This document shows, one piece after another, positions 43,260 to 51,443 of a stretch of DNA of 52,489 bases; position 1 is the first letter of the stretch, and every line of letters starts with the position of its first letter. Source of the DNA: Chloroflexota bacterium. GTDB lineage: Bacteria; Chloroflexota; Anaerolineae; JAAYEA01. The stretch lies in assembly GCA_019873665.1 (NCBI GenBank), contig JAIOAV010000022.1, positions 1 to 52,489 on the forward strand, written 5' to 3'. The position numbers were made by a program, and so were the translations under genes. Under the pieces are notes generated by a model that was given only the letters and a program-made list of their open reading frames with translations, did not search any database and had not been told where the DNA came from.

Positions 43260-43690
43260 GCCGCCCGCGCCATAGGGCCAGTGCAGGCTGTTCTCGATGC
43301 TCCAGTGTCTTCATACCGTGCGCAGCAGCTCCTTCGCATGATACTCGGGCTAACTAGCGAACCTTGCCCATACGTTCTGCGCCGTTACACCACTCCCGCA
43401 CCACCATGGCGATCGTACGCAAGCCCAGCCACCGCAAGCCCCGCAGGTAATCGAGGTAGCCGGGCTCCGAGATCACCCAGCATTGCCGAATTCCCCTTTC
43501 TGGAAGCTCCTTGGCCAATCGAGCTTCCTCACCTAATCGTTGCATGTCCTCCCCGGTTGTACTCAACCGCCCCTCAGCACCGCAGATCATGGCACAGATG
43601 GCGACCACACGACGTCCAGGACCCGATGCCGTTTCGTCCGCTCGACACGCGGGCCTCAAGGTCCCGGCAGTGCTCCGTAACCCCGATAGG
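43260..43690 (-). pseudogene. Decayed ISAs1-family transposase remnant
   Basis: On the minus strand four family segments occur in order but in different frames: RDLEARV, then ERTKRHRVLDVV, then VVAICAMICGAEG, then RQCWVISEPGYLDYLRGLRW and LRTIAMVV in the same frame, and finally HWSIENSLHW after a stop codon. ISAs1-type transposases have these blocks in this order (DPRVERTKRH, AICAVICGAE, CWVISDPEYL, HWSIENSLHW). The middle part with most DDE catalytic residues is missing, so it is inactive. I see no terminal inverted repeats or target duplications. Regions 43224-43259 and 43691-43983 hold the promoters listed and no further gene. Confidence 0.8.
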
Positions 43691-43784
43691 CGGTTGCCCA
43701 GGCATGGCTCTTCCCCTCACAAGGATAGCCTAAGATACTGCGAATCTAGATGATTTGGCCCTACCACATTAACATATATGTGAC

Positions 43785-43813
43785 TTGACATGGGAGGCGG
43801 ATAGTGTGACAAT
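43785..43813 (+). promoter_or_regulatory. Candidate promoter for the 56-residue membrane protein
   Basis: TTGACA at 43785-43790 and TGT-GACAAT (-10 at 43808-43813) with a 17-base spacer. The leader to the ATG at 43984 would be about 165 bases. Confidence 0.45.
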
Positions 43814-43983
43814 AGAGTTATAGCATCTGGGATTCGGCGCCTCAAAGAAGCTCTTGCCGTGCGAAAGGAGGGAAGCTACACAGGGTACGAGTCATGTTAG
43901 GTTGAGATCGCCGGAGAGGGAACTATTCGTATTCGAGGACAGGGAATTCTGATCCGCGTACCGCATAGAACAGGAGGCCTTAC

Positions 43984-44154
43984 ATGAATCTCAATGCGCC
44001 GAAGAAAGTGACCTGGATTGTGGCCCTGGTGCTGGCCGTTATCACGCTCATCTCGCTTCTTGTAACGATCCCGACGTTGACGGACCTGTCGCCCTGGATC
44101 GCCCTGGTTGGCCTGGTGCTGATGCTGCTCGCCACATACTTCGAGGGCCTATAG
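43984..44154 (+). CDS. Small membrane protein of 56 residues
   Basis: A 56-residue protein with two hydrophobic helices (about 11-29 and 37-52) separated by PTLTDLSPW, starting MNLNAPKKVTW. AGGAGG lies 7 bases before the ATG, and hydrophobic spacing and codon pattern fit a true gene. I recognise no specific family. It lies 190 bases upstream of the LysM protein in the same direction. Confidence 0.7.
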   Translation: MNLNAPKKVTWIVALVLAVITLISLLVTIPTLTDLSPWIALVGLVLMLLATYFEGL

Positions 44155-44164
44155 GGGCTGAGCA

Positions 44165-44178
44165 GCGAGCATGCTCGC
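44165..44178. promoter_or_regulatory. 14-bp perfect palindrome
   Basis: GCGAGCATGCTCGC has no central spacer and could be an operator or a short structure between the two small genes. No factor can be named. Confidence 0.3.
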
Positions 44179-44345
44179 GGCCAACGGAGCATGTGAAGCT
44201 CCCGTGATAGGTGAGACTGGCCGTCCTTAGATATTAGCAGAGGCAGAGTTGCCCAGGCAAAGGCGCCGAAGAACCGGGGCAGGTAGCTGGACACATGAGG
44301 GGGCCAGCGATAGCATCTGATCAGTGAAGATCAAGGAGACGGGGA

Positions 44346-44909
44346 GTGAAGAGAGAGGGATTGCTGAACAAGCTGTTTGGCAAAGGCAAGAAAGAGGCAG
44401 AAGAGCAGGCCAAGGCGGAGGCTGCTGCAGCAGAGGCTGCGGCCAAGCGTAAAGCCGCCGAGACAGAGGTGGCGCGCCAGGCCGCCGAGGCCGAGCAGAT
44501 GCGCATTGCCGCTGAGGCAGAAGCGCAACGGCTGGCGGCGGAAGCTGAAGCCAAGGCGAAGCAAGTAGCCGCGGAAGCCGAGGCCAAACGCAAACAGCTA
44601 GAATGGAATGCGGAGCGCGAGGCTGCCGAGCTGCGGGCCAAGGTGGAGGCGGCGGCGCGAGAGTCACGCCAGAAGGCGTTGGACCTAGAAGCGCAGCGCC
44701 AGGCTGCAGAAGCCGCGCGAAGGGCCGCCGAAGCGGCCGCGCAGCAGACCTATGTGGTCAAGGCAGGCGACTCGCTCTCGGTGATCGCCCTCAGAGAGCT
44801 TGGGGATGCGATGCGCTGGCCCGAGATTTACGAGCTGAACAAGGCAGTCATTGGCGATAACCCGAACTTGATCCAGATCGGGACCAAGCTCGTGCTGCCA
44901 AAGAAGTAG
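44346..44909 (+). CDS. LysM-domain protein with long Ala/Glu coiled coil
   Basis: A 187-residue protein. Residues about 12-130 are a continuous charged helix rich in Ala, Glu, Lys and Arg, likely a coiled coil. YVVKAGDSLSVIALRELGDA (about 135-154) and NPNLIQIGTKLVLP form one LysM domain that binds peptidoglycan or chitin-like sugars. There is no signal peptide, so it is cytoplasmic or exported by another route. The GTG start at 44346 has AAGGAG 8 bases before it. A strong terminator follows. This layout is common in small stress-related or tape-like LysM proteins. Confidence 0.88.
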   Translation: MKREGLLNKLFGKGKKEAEEQAKAEAAAAEAAAKRKAAETEVARQAAEAEQMRIAAEAEAQRLAAEAEAKAKQVAAEAEAKRKQLEWNAEREAAELRAKVEAAARESRQKALDLEAQRQAAEAARRAAEAAAQQTYVVKAGDSLSVIALRELGDAMRWPEIYELNKAVIGDNPNLIQIGTKLVLPKK

Positions 44910-44932
44910 CGTGCCGTCGTGGCCTGACACGC

Positions 44933-44968
44933 AGACCGCCCCCGGCGATGACCGGGGGCGGTCTTTTT
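44933..44968 (+). terminator. Rho-independent terminator after the LysM gene
   Basis: A perfect 13-bp stem AGACCGCCCCCGG/CCGGGGGCGGTCT (44933-44945 and 44952-44964) with a 6-base loop and a following TTTT. It also separates this gene from the convergent minus-strand gene at 44992. Confidence 0.95.
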
Positions 44969-44991
44969 GCTCGTCGGGCGTCTGCAAGCCG

Positions 44992-45195
44992 TCAGCGCTT
45001 GGCCAACTTGCCCATGATCCACTTGGCCACAAGAATAAAGACCAGCGATCCGACGAAGGTCTGAACGACATAGACACCGGCGATCGAAGGCCCCCATTGA
45101 CCCAGCAAGAGCTGCCCGATAAAGCCGCGGATGAACCCGACCACGTCATGCGAGAGCCTCATGCCCGCGACCAATGCTCGTGCCTGCACCCTCAT
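44992..45195 (-). CDS. Small membrane protein of 67 residues, coupled to the GH3 gene
   Basis: A 67-residue protein with hydrophobic stretches GFIGQLLLGQWG and VYVVQTFVGSLVFILVAKWI and a basic tail (GKLAKR). Its ATG overlaps the GH3 stop codon by 4 bases (45192-45195), so it should be translated along with it. I recognise no specific family. Coupling may reflect chance as much as function. Confidence 0.6.
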   Translation of the reverse strand: MRVQARALVAGMRLSHDVVGFIRGFIGQLLLGQWGPSIAGVYVVQTFVGSLVFILVAKWIMGKLAKR

Positions 45196-47477
45196 AGCGT
45201 GGACGACTCCTCCCCGTGCACTTGCGCCAGCAGCCAGGCGACGATCATCTCGGGCGGCACCGGCAGGGCGCTGCCAACAAAGCGCAACACGGCGGGGAGT
45301 GTGAAATCCTGCGCGGCGTCGAGCCATCTCTCCAATGATGAGCTTCCCTCGCCTCCGCCCGGCACGAACTGCGCCGCCTGCGCCATCATTCCCTGCAACA
45401 CCGCCGCGCCGCGCGGATCCGCGCGCCACTCGCGGATCGTGCTTTCGGCCGTCAGCAGGCTGGGCCACTTTTGGGTGGATGTCATCGTTGCCGTCGCCTG
45501 CAGCCGGACATCTGCCGCCGACGCGCCAACCAGGATGTCAAAATCGCCACTCTCGGTTATCCAAGCGTGGCGTGCCGGATCATAGTAGCTGAACGCGCGC
45601 GCATCGAGGGAGATTGCTACCGTCCTGGTCTCGCCCGGTTCCAGCGCCACCTTGACAAACCCCTTCAGTTCTTTCGGAGGTCGCTGCAACCGCGCCTCCC
45701 GATCGCGCACATATACTTGGACAACCTCCTGCCCGGCCCGATCGCCCACATTGGTCACCTCCAGCGAGACCTCCAGTCCGTCCACGTCGCGGAAAGAGGG
45801 CGCCGACAGGCGCAGATTGGCATAGTCAAACCGCGTGTAGCTCAGCCCGTAGCCAAAGGGGAAGAGCACATCCCGCTCCACCGCGTCATAATAGCGGTAG
45901 CCGATGAACAGCCCCTCGCCATAACGCACCGTGCCGTTCTCGCCCGGATAGTTGAGGTATGCCGGCGTGTCCTTCAGGCGAAGCGGGAAGGTCTCCGCCA
46001 GCTTACCGGAGGGATTCACGACGCCGTAGAGGATCTCGGCGATAGCGCCACCGCCCGCCTGCCCCGGCAGCCACGCCATCAGCACCGCAGGCACGGCCTC
46101 GATCCAATCGGCCATCGCCACGGCAGAGCCGCCGTTCACGATGACCACCGTCGCCGGCTGCACGTCGGCTACGGCGCGGATCAGCCGCACCTGCGCCTCG
46201 GTCATCTCCAGGTCCGGCCGGTCGCCGCCCTCGCCTTCTTTGCCGGGCGGAACGTGGACAAAGAGAAGCGCCACGTCTGCGCCGGCGGCGAGCTGCGCCG
46301 CCTCGTCGTGCAATGTCTGGTCGAACTCGCCACCTTCTGCATATCCGGCAGCATATTCGATCTGAGCCTCGCGAGCCAGCTTGCGAATCTCATCCAGCGG
46401 CACATCCACCCGCGTCGGGTTGACGCGCGAGCTGCCCACACTCTGGAAGTATGGCTCCCGGGCGGTTCGGCCAATGACCGCCACCTTCTCGTCGCCCAGC
46501 AGCGGCAGCAGCCGTCGGTCGTTCTTGAGCAGGACGATCGCCTCGCCGGCGATGCGGCGCGCCAGCGCGTGATGCGCGTCCACCGCGATCGCGCCGCCGC
46601 CCTTTTTCACCGCTGCCGCGCGCAAGATGGCTGCCAGCAGCCGCGCTGCTGTTGCGTCCAGCACCGCCTCATCCAGCGTGCCGCTGCGCACCGCTGCGAC
46701 CACCGCCTCCATCCGATCTGGCTGCGGCCCAGGCATTTCCAGGTCCAGCCCCGCCGCCAGCGCCGCCACTCGGTCGTGCACAGCGCCCCAGTCGGAGACG
46801 GCAAAACCGCCAAAGCCCCACTCGTCGCGCAACACCTCCGTGAGGAGATGGCGATGCTGGGAGCAGTAGGAGCCGTTTACGCGGTTATAAGCGCACATGA
46901 CGCTCCACGGCCGGGCCGTGATCACCGGCCGCTCGAATGCCGCCAGATAGATCTCACGTAGCGCGCGCTCGTCCACGCGCGCGTCAATCGCGCCGCGGCT
47001 GTGCTCCTGATTGTTCGCCGCATAGTGCTTCAGGCACGCGCCCACCCCCTGACTCTGGATGCCCTGGATCAAGCTCGCCACCAGCTCGCCGCCCAGGTAG
47101 GGGTCCTCGGCGAAATATTCGAAATTGCGCCCGCAGAGGGGGGTGCGCTTCATATTGTTTCCCGGCCCCAGCAGCATATCCACGCCCAGCGCGATGCACT
47201 CTTGCGCCAGCGCCACCCCCATCTCCTGCAGCAACGCCCGGTTCCACGTCGCTCCCAATGCAGACGCCGTGGGAAAGCAGGTCGCGGGAAGGCTCGGCGC
47301 GTCCAACATGCCCGGCTCCGCCTCCTTGCGCACGCCGTGCGGCCCATCCGCCATCGTGAGCGACGGGATGCCGAGCCGTGCGATGGGCGACGTCTGCCAC
47401 GCGTTCGCCCCGATGCATAACGCCGCCTTTTCCTCCAGCGTCAACTGCCGGACCAAACCCGCGATTTCGACCTCCAT
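45192..47477 (-). CDS. Beta-glucosidase-type glycosidase, GH3
   Basis: A 761-residue GH3 enzyme. The first domain has LTMADGPHGVRKE (40-52), KHYAANNQEHSRG (150-162) and FAVSDWGAVHDR (225-236), where Asp229 is the nucleophile. The second domain follows from about residue 320, and LFPFGYGLSYTRFDYANL begins the fibronectin-III-like C-terminal domain that is usual in beta-glucosidases. There is no signal peptide, so it works in the cytoplasm on imported oligosaccharides. GGGAGGAGG lies 7 bases before the ATG. The last 100 residues after the FnIII-like domain are an extra helical tail. Confidence 0.94.
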   Translation of the reverse strand: MEVEIAGLVRQLTLEEKAALCIGANAWQTSPIARLGIPSLTMADGPHGVRKEAEPGMLDAPSLPATCFPTASALGATWNRALLQEMGVALAQECIALGVDMLLGPGNNMKRTPLCGRNFEYFAEDPYLGGELVASLIQGIQSQGVGACLKHYAANNQEHSRGAIDARVDERALREIYLAAFERPVITARPWSVMCAYNRVNGSYCSQHRHLLTEVLRDEWGFGGFAVSDWGAVHDRVAALAAGLDLEMPGPQPDRMEAVVAAVRSGTLDEAVLDATAARLLAAILRAAAVKKGGGAIAVDAHHALARRIAGEAIVLLKNDRRLLPLLGDEKVAVIGRTAREPYFQSVGSSRVNPTRVDVPLDEIRKLAREAQIEYAAGYAEGGEFDQTLHDEAAQLAAGADVALLFVHVPPGKEGEGGDRPDLEMTEAQVRLIRAVADVQPATVVIVNGGSAVAMADWIEAVPAVLMAWLPGQAGGGAIAEILYGVVNPSGKLAETFPLRLKDTPAYLNYPGENGTVRYGEGLFIGYRYYDAVERDVLFPFGYGLSYTRFDYANLRLSAPSFRDVDGLEVSLEVTNVGDRAGQEVVQVYVRDREARLQRPPKELKGFVKVALEPGETRTVAISLDARAFSYYDPARHAWITESGDFDILVGASAADVRLQATATMTSTQKWPSLLTAESTIREWRADPRGAAVLQGMMAQAAQFVPGGGEGSSSLERWLDAAQDFTLPAVLRFVGSALPVPPEMIVAWLLAQVHGEESSTL

Positions 47478-47535
47478 TGTCGCGCCTCCTCCCGTCCATA
47501 ATCGCCGCCGTCCAGGGCGTCTTCTGTTACCATCC

Positions 47536-47563
47536 ATCATACCGCGATGCGCGAGCGCGGCAA
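47536..47563 (-). promoter_or_regulatory. Candidate promoter for the GH3 gene
   Basis: On the minus strand TTGCCG (47563-47558) and TATGAT (47541-47536) with a 16-base spacer, 58 bases before the ATG. Confidence 0.45.
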
Positions 47564-47640
47564 ATCGAGACGCGCGCTGCGCGACGAACTGACGCAGCCC
47601 GTGTCACAGCCAAGCGCTCGCCCGCCTGTAGTCATGTGCT

Positions 47641-47646
47641 TATAAT
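47641..47646 (+). promoter_or_regulatory. Candidate -10 box for the aldo/keto reductase gene
   Basis: TATAAT, 37 bases before the GTG start at 47684. No convincing -35 box is seen. Confidence 0.4.
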
Positions 47647-47683
47647 GCGCGCAGGGGGCGAAGCAGATAGAAGGAGGTGGATC

Positions 47684-48718
47684 GTGGAATATCGCGCGCT
47701 GGGCAGGACCGGCATCACAGTCGGCGCGATTGGCCTGGGCACGGAGCACCTGGAGCGCCGCCGCGAGGCGATGGACGCCGTGCTGGGGATGGCGGTGGAG
47801 GCGGGCGTGAACTATGTGGACCTGCTCTACACCGACGGGGACTACTGGGCCGAGTTCGGCCCGGTGTACGCCGCGCACCGCGACAAGCTCGTCGCGGCGG
47901 CGCACTGGAACGCGCCCGAGTGCTGGGATGTAGCGCGATGCCAGCGCGATTTCGACAATATCCTGCGCTGCCTGGGCAACGACTATGCCGAGATCGGGCT
48001 GATCACCATGGTGGATTCGGCGCGTGATTGGGCGGATGGCGCGCAGGCTGCCATCGCCGCACTGATGTCTCATAAACAAGCGGGGCGCATCGGCGGCATC
48101 GGCATGAGCAGCCACAACCTGGAGGTCTGTCTCACCGCGATACGCAGCGGCCTCATCGACGTCCTTATGTTCCCCATCAACGTCATCGGCGAGAACGCGG
48201 CGGGGCAACGCCAACTGATAGAGGCGTGCGCCGCTGCGCAGGTGGGTCTGGTGGCGATGAAGGTCTATAACGGCGGCACCCTCTTTGGCGTGGGCGGCAA
48301 GCGTTCCGGCGTCACGCCAGCGCAATGCCTGGCGTATGTGTTGTCGCTGCCCATCTCCACCACCGTACCCGGCCCCAGGAACAGCGCCGAATGGCGCGAC
48401 ACACTGCACTATCTGGAAACGACGCCGACGGAGCGGGATTTTGGCACGCTCATGCGCGATCTGCAGGCCGAGTTCGCCGGTCAGTGCGTCTATTGTCAGC
48501 ACTGCCTCCCCTGTCCGGAAGGGATCGTCATCCCATGGCAGATCTGGCTCCGCGATCACGCCCAGGATCAGGGCGTAACCGCAGACTTGCAGGCGCAGTA
48601 CAACGGCTGGCCGGTCAAGTCGTCCGCATGCACCGAGTGCGGCATCTGCCTGGAGCGCTGCCCCTTTGGCGTGGACATCCCGGCGCGGCTTCGCGAAGCG
48701 GCCGCACTCTTCGAATAG
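47684..48718 (+). CDS. Aldo/keto reductase with two C-terminal Fe-S cluster motifs
   Basis: A 344-residue protein. The N-terminal 260 residues are an aldo/keto reductase barrel: YRALGRTGITVGAIGLGTEHL, split here as start and end, begins it. The usual Asp-Tyr-Lys-His set is only partly clear (NYVDLLYTDG offers Asp and Tyr). The C-terminal part holds CVYCQHCLPCPEGI (near residue 270) and CTECGICLERCPFGVDIP (near 315-332), a ferredoxin-like pair that should bind 4Fe-4S clusters. The GTG start at 47684 has AAGGAGG 5 bases before it. Such fusions are known in carbohydrate loci; the substrate is unknown. Confidence 0.85.
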   Translation: MEYRALGRTGITVGAIGLGTEHLERRREAMDAVLGMAVEAGVNYVDLLYTDGDYWAEFGPVYAAHRDKLVAAAHWNAPECWDVARCQRDFDNILRCLGNDYAEIGLITMVDSARDWADGAQAAIAALMSHKQAGRIGGIGMSSHNLEVCLTAIRSGLIDVLMFPINVIGENAAGQRQLIEACAAAQVGLVAMKVYNGGTLFGVGGKRSGVTPAQCLAYVLSLPISTTVPGPRNSAEWRDTLHYLETTPTERDFGTLMRDLQAEFAGQCVYCQHCLPCPEGIVIPWQIWLRDHAQDQGVTADLQAQYNGWPVKSSACTECGICLERCPFGVDIPARLREAAALFE

Positions 48719-48836
48719 GATCGGGGGCCCTTGCCACTGGCCTGGCTGCGCATAGAAGGCGCACACCCACTCTGGCAAGCGGTTACACGGGGGAGGGGTC
48801 AAGGACTCGTCAAAGGGGCGGGCCAGTTCGTGCCGG
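48719..48836 (-). pseudogene. Possible C-terminal remnant of a fucose/arabinose-isomerase-like gene
   Basis: On the minus strand the sequence reads HELARPFDESLTPPPCN followed by a PEWVCAFY and a PPILFEE. This matches the C-terminal region of the intact protein at 49878-51386, with AKLTCSFDEFLTTFPCN, GDRVRALNYY and APVILGPE in the same order. No start codon or stop in context is left. The gap of 218 bases between the aldo/keto reductase gene and the isomerase gene holds this and the hairpin at 48835. Confidence 0.45.
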
Positions 48837-48869
48837 GTCATGTTCGTGCAGAAAGCACGAACATGACCC
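48835..48869. repeat. Perfect 15-bp inverted repeat with 5-base loop
   Basis: GGGTCATGTTCGTGC (48835-48849) and GCACGAACATGACCC (48855-48869), loop AGAAA, between convergent genes. No U tract follows on either side, so it is not a standard terminator. Confidence 0.8.
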
Positions 48870-48936
48870 ATATCCTTTCCCGCTGCTGCCAATAGCTTTG
48901 CTTGGCACGCGAGGCTCCTGATGTGCCGCGCCGGCT

Positions 48937-49770
48937 CTAGGCGTAGGCGATGCCATTCTCATCGAGGATCTTGCGCAGCGCTTCCACCGCCACATGAAAG
49001 CGCTCCGGCCCTGTAAAGCCGCCCATCTGCTCGGCGCGCGCCAGGTGCGGCTCCAGCGAGAGAAAACCGATCCACCCGCTTTCCTTCAGCGCCCGCATGA
49101 TCTGCGGGATCTGGCCGTCTCCCTGTCCCGCCGGCACGTTGCTGCCATCTCTGAAGATGGCGTCCTTGATGTGCATGTATTCGATGTACGGGCGCAACTG
49201 CGGGAAGCACTCGTCATACGGGTGCTCGCCCGCCTGCACAAAGTTCGCTGGGTCAAAGGTGGCCCGCAAAGAGGGGCTGTTGATCGTCTTCAGGATGTCC
49301 AGGCAGCGGCGGGCAGGCATCCCGTAGATGTCCTTCTCGTTCTCGTGCAAGAGCATGATGCCGGTGCCAGCAGCGGCGTCTACCAGCCCTTGCATGCGCC
49401 GCATCACTTCGTCGCGATACTGGAGCGGATCCTCACCGTGCGGCATAAAGAAGGAAAAGAGGCGGATGTAGGGCGCGCCAAAGTAGCGCGCCAGGTCCAG
49501 CGCACGGCGGAACGCCACCAGATGGGTGGTGAAATCGTCCTTGATGCTGATCTTGCCGATAGGAGAGCCGATGGCCGACACGCCGATGCCGCGTGCGTCC
49601 ATCATCTTCTTGGCGCGTTCCACCTCCTCATCACTGAGGCTGAGCACCCCTTTGCCCCAGATACCGCGCAGTTCCAGGTAGCGAATCCCCTCCGCGGCCA
49701 GCGTGTCGAGCTGCACGTCCAGATCGGGCGAAATCTCGTCCGCAAAGCCGCTCAAGGTCATTTTGTCCAT
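48937..49770 (-). CDS. Sugar phosphate isomerase/epimerase family TIM-barrel protein, second copy
   Basis: A 277-residue barrel of the same superfamily as the gene at 19941, with metal-ligand motifs LSGFADEISPDLDVQL, RYLELRGIWGKGV, LLHENEKDIYG, SLRATFDPANFVQAGEHP and EYMHIKDAIFRD in order. Such proteins interconvert sugars or inositols. GGAGGG lies 6-7 bases before the ATG at 49770, which is chosen over longer open frames. The fucose/arabinose-isomerase-like gene is upstream in the same direction, with a hairpin between them at 49791-49826. Confidence 0.88.
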   Translation of the reverse strand: MDKMTLSGFADEISPDLDVQLDTLAAEGIRYLELRGIWGKGVLSLSDEEVERAKKMMDARGIGVSAIGSPIGKISIKDDFTTHLVAFRRALDLARYFGAPYIRLFSFFMPHGEDPLQYRDEVMRRMQGLVDAAAGTGIMLLHENEKDIYGMPARRCLDILKTINSPSLRATFDPANFVQAGEHPYDECFPQLRPYIEYMHIKDAIFRDGSNVPAGQGDGQIPQIMRALKESGWIGFLSLEPHLARAEQMGGFTGPERFHVAVEALRKILDENGIAYA

Positions 49771-49790
49771 GGGTTCCCTCCGATTAAGAT

Positions 49791-49826
49791 GGGGGCTTCC
49801 GGGACCTGCACCACCCCGAAAGCCCC
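49791..49826 (-). other. Hairpin between the two isomerase genes
   Basis: GGGGGCTTCCGGG and CCCCGAAAGCCCC (49791-49803 and 49814-49826) pair with one mismatch and a 10-base loop. A shorter stem GCCGCC/GGCGGC lies at 49837-49852. The first overlaps the promoter-like space before the sugar isomerase gene and could reduce its transcription relative to the upstream gene. Confidence 0.5.
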
Positions 49827-49877
49827 TTGTCATAAGGCCGCCATCAGGCGGCAGAGCCATCCTCAGGTGATCCGGCT

Positions 49878-51386
49878 TTAGCGCGTGGCACGCACCCGCT
49901 CCCAGATGGGCGCATCGCGATCCTTCCCCTCCGGGCCGAGGATCACGGGCGCGATGCCGGCCATCTCGCAGTAGTAGTTCAGCGCCCGCACCCGATCGCC
50001 GGTGATGCCCAGCACGTGGTTGCACGGGAAGGTGGTCAGGAACTCGTCAAAGGAGCAGGTCAGCTTGGCGTGCACATGCGGCCACGTGGGGTCGGTCTGC
50101 TGGTTGATCCATGCGCGCTGCTCGGCGGGCAGCTCCAGCGCCTCGCCCTTCATGATCACCATATACGGCTGCTCATCCCAGAGACCCATCCGGGCAAAGG
50201 TCATCTTTGCCGGCCCTGCATCGAACTCGACGGACGCGCCACCCGCCTTGAAATAGAACTCCAGCGCCGGATGGAGATGGATCTTCTTGAAGTTCTCAGC
50301 GGGGTCAAAGGAGTAGTTGGCGTACCAGGACGAGTGGTTGCCCGAGTTGCACCAGTCCCAGATGCCCAGCTCGGGCAGATAGAGGCGTACGTCCATAAAG
50401 AGCGCCGGCAGGCCACCGGAGATGTACTTTAGGATCTGCATCGTTACCGCGGCATATGCGTCCGCCTCGGTGGCGCAAACGGTCGGTTCCTTGGGGCCGT
50501 TCCAGTCGTACGGGTCGTTCATGATCATTTCCGGCACGTCTCCCAGACAAACGTGCTCGGTCAGCTCGCGCTGCCCCTTCAGCCCACAAAAGTCAAAGCC
50601 CTTGTCCTCGTTCACCATGCGCATGGCAATATAGAGGCGAATCTGCGTCTTGAGCGTCTCGGGCGTCAACATCTTGCCGTCGTAGAGGATGCGATCTCCC
50701 AGCATCTCGGTCAGCCAGCGGAATCCCTTTTCCACCTCCGCCGGGTCCACCTCGTTCTCCATCATCTTCAGTAGCCAGAGCTGGTCTATCTGACGGGCGG
50801 TAGTGCCGATATACTTGAGGTTGGGCACGAGATGCCAGTAGCCAGTCTCCATGCCCATAGAGTGGCCACCATAGAGGCCATACACCTCATTGGACATGGT
50901 GGTCAGAGCCTCAGCGGCGCGGATCCAGTCGAACACCTGCGCGTGGACGGCGGGATCGTCAATGTTGCCCACAATGCGATGTGTGCGGATGCCTGCTTGT
51001 CGCAGCGCGCCATCGGTGGCCAGCAGGCCGACGTTGCCCGGGAACTTGCCGTTGTTATTGGACAGGCTGAGGATCGGCTTGTCCCGGCCCACACTGTTGA
51101 TAAACGGCCAGACGAGGAAAGGAAAATTCCAGACGTTGTAGCACATGATGATCTGCTTGCAGTTGGCGCGGGATAGCTCCTCGCCCACCTTTTGCGCGCT
51201 GCGGACCGAGGTGATAATCTCGGAGCCGACGACCACTTCCGGCGCGGTGCCGTCCTGGTTCTTCAGCCCGTTGCGGATGATCTCTGCCCAGCGGTTGACA
51301 ACCGCCTCATTCGCGGGGTTGTTCTGTCGCCAGACGTGCTCTCGCTCGTCGTTCAACATGGCGATGCCGATCGGTGTCGTACGCAT
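49878..51386 (-). CDS. L-fucose/L-arabinose isomerase family protein
   Basis: A 502-residue protein of the L-fucose/L-arabinose isomerase fold, which interconverts an aldose and a ketose with Mn or similar metal. LSNNNGKFPGNVGLLATDGALRQAG, given here from its start to end, is a typical middle region, followed by GGHSMGMETGYWHLV and CLGDVPEMI. Near the end PCNHVLGITGD is the family metal-site segment. It is about 90 residues shorter than E. coli FucI. AAAGGAGAGGG lies 6 bases before the ATG. With the GH29 gene at 4727, fucose use would fit, but the two are far apart and arabinose or another sugar is equally possible. Confidence 0.85.
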   Translation of the reverse strand: MRTTPIGIAMLNDEREHVWRQNNPANEAVVNRWAEIIRNGLKNQDGTAPEVVVGSEIITSVRSAQKVGEELSRANCKQIIMCYNVWNFPFLVWPFINSVGRDKPILSLSNNNGKFPGNVGLLATDGALRQAGIRTHRIVGNIDDPAVHAQVFDWIRAAEALTTMSNEVYGLYGGHSMGMETGYWHLVPNLKYIGTTARQIDQLWLLKMMENEVDPAEVEKGFRWLTEMLGDRILYDGKMLTPETLKTQIRLYIAMRMVNEDKGFDFCGLKGQRELTEHVCLGDVPEMIMNDPYDWNGPKEPTVCATEADAYAAVTMQILKYISGGLPALFMDVRLYLPELGIWDWCNSGNHSSWYANYSFDPAENFKKIHLHPALEFYFKAGGASVEFDAGPAKMTFARMGLWDEQPYMVIMKGEALELPAEQRAWINQQTDPTWPHVHAKLTCSFDEFLTTFPCNHVLGITGDRVRALNYYCEMAGIAPVILGPEGKDRDAPIWERVRATR

Positions 51387-51443
51387 AAGACCCTCTCCTT
51401 TCGTTATTAGCTGTCAGCTTTCAGTGCAATGTCTCATAGGCGA

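Noticed and set aside
43980..44294. A 104-codon minus-strand frame opposite the 56-residue membrane protein
   Set aside because: The plus-strand frame has an ideal ribosome site and a membrane-protein pattern; the minus frame shows neither.
45471..46961. A 496-codon plus-strand frame opposite the GH3 gene
   Set aside because: It is antisense to GH3; the GH3 frame holds all catalytic motifs.
47537..48892. A 451-codon minus-strand frame opposite the aldo/keto reductase gene
   Set aside because: It is antisense to a gene with clear motifs. Only its first 40 codons, beyond that gene, show similarity (to the isomerase), and they are reported as a remnant.
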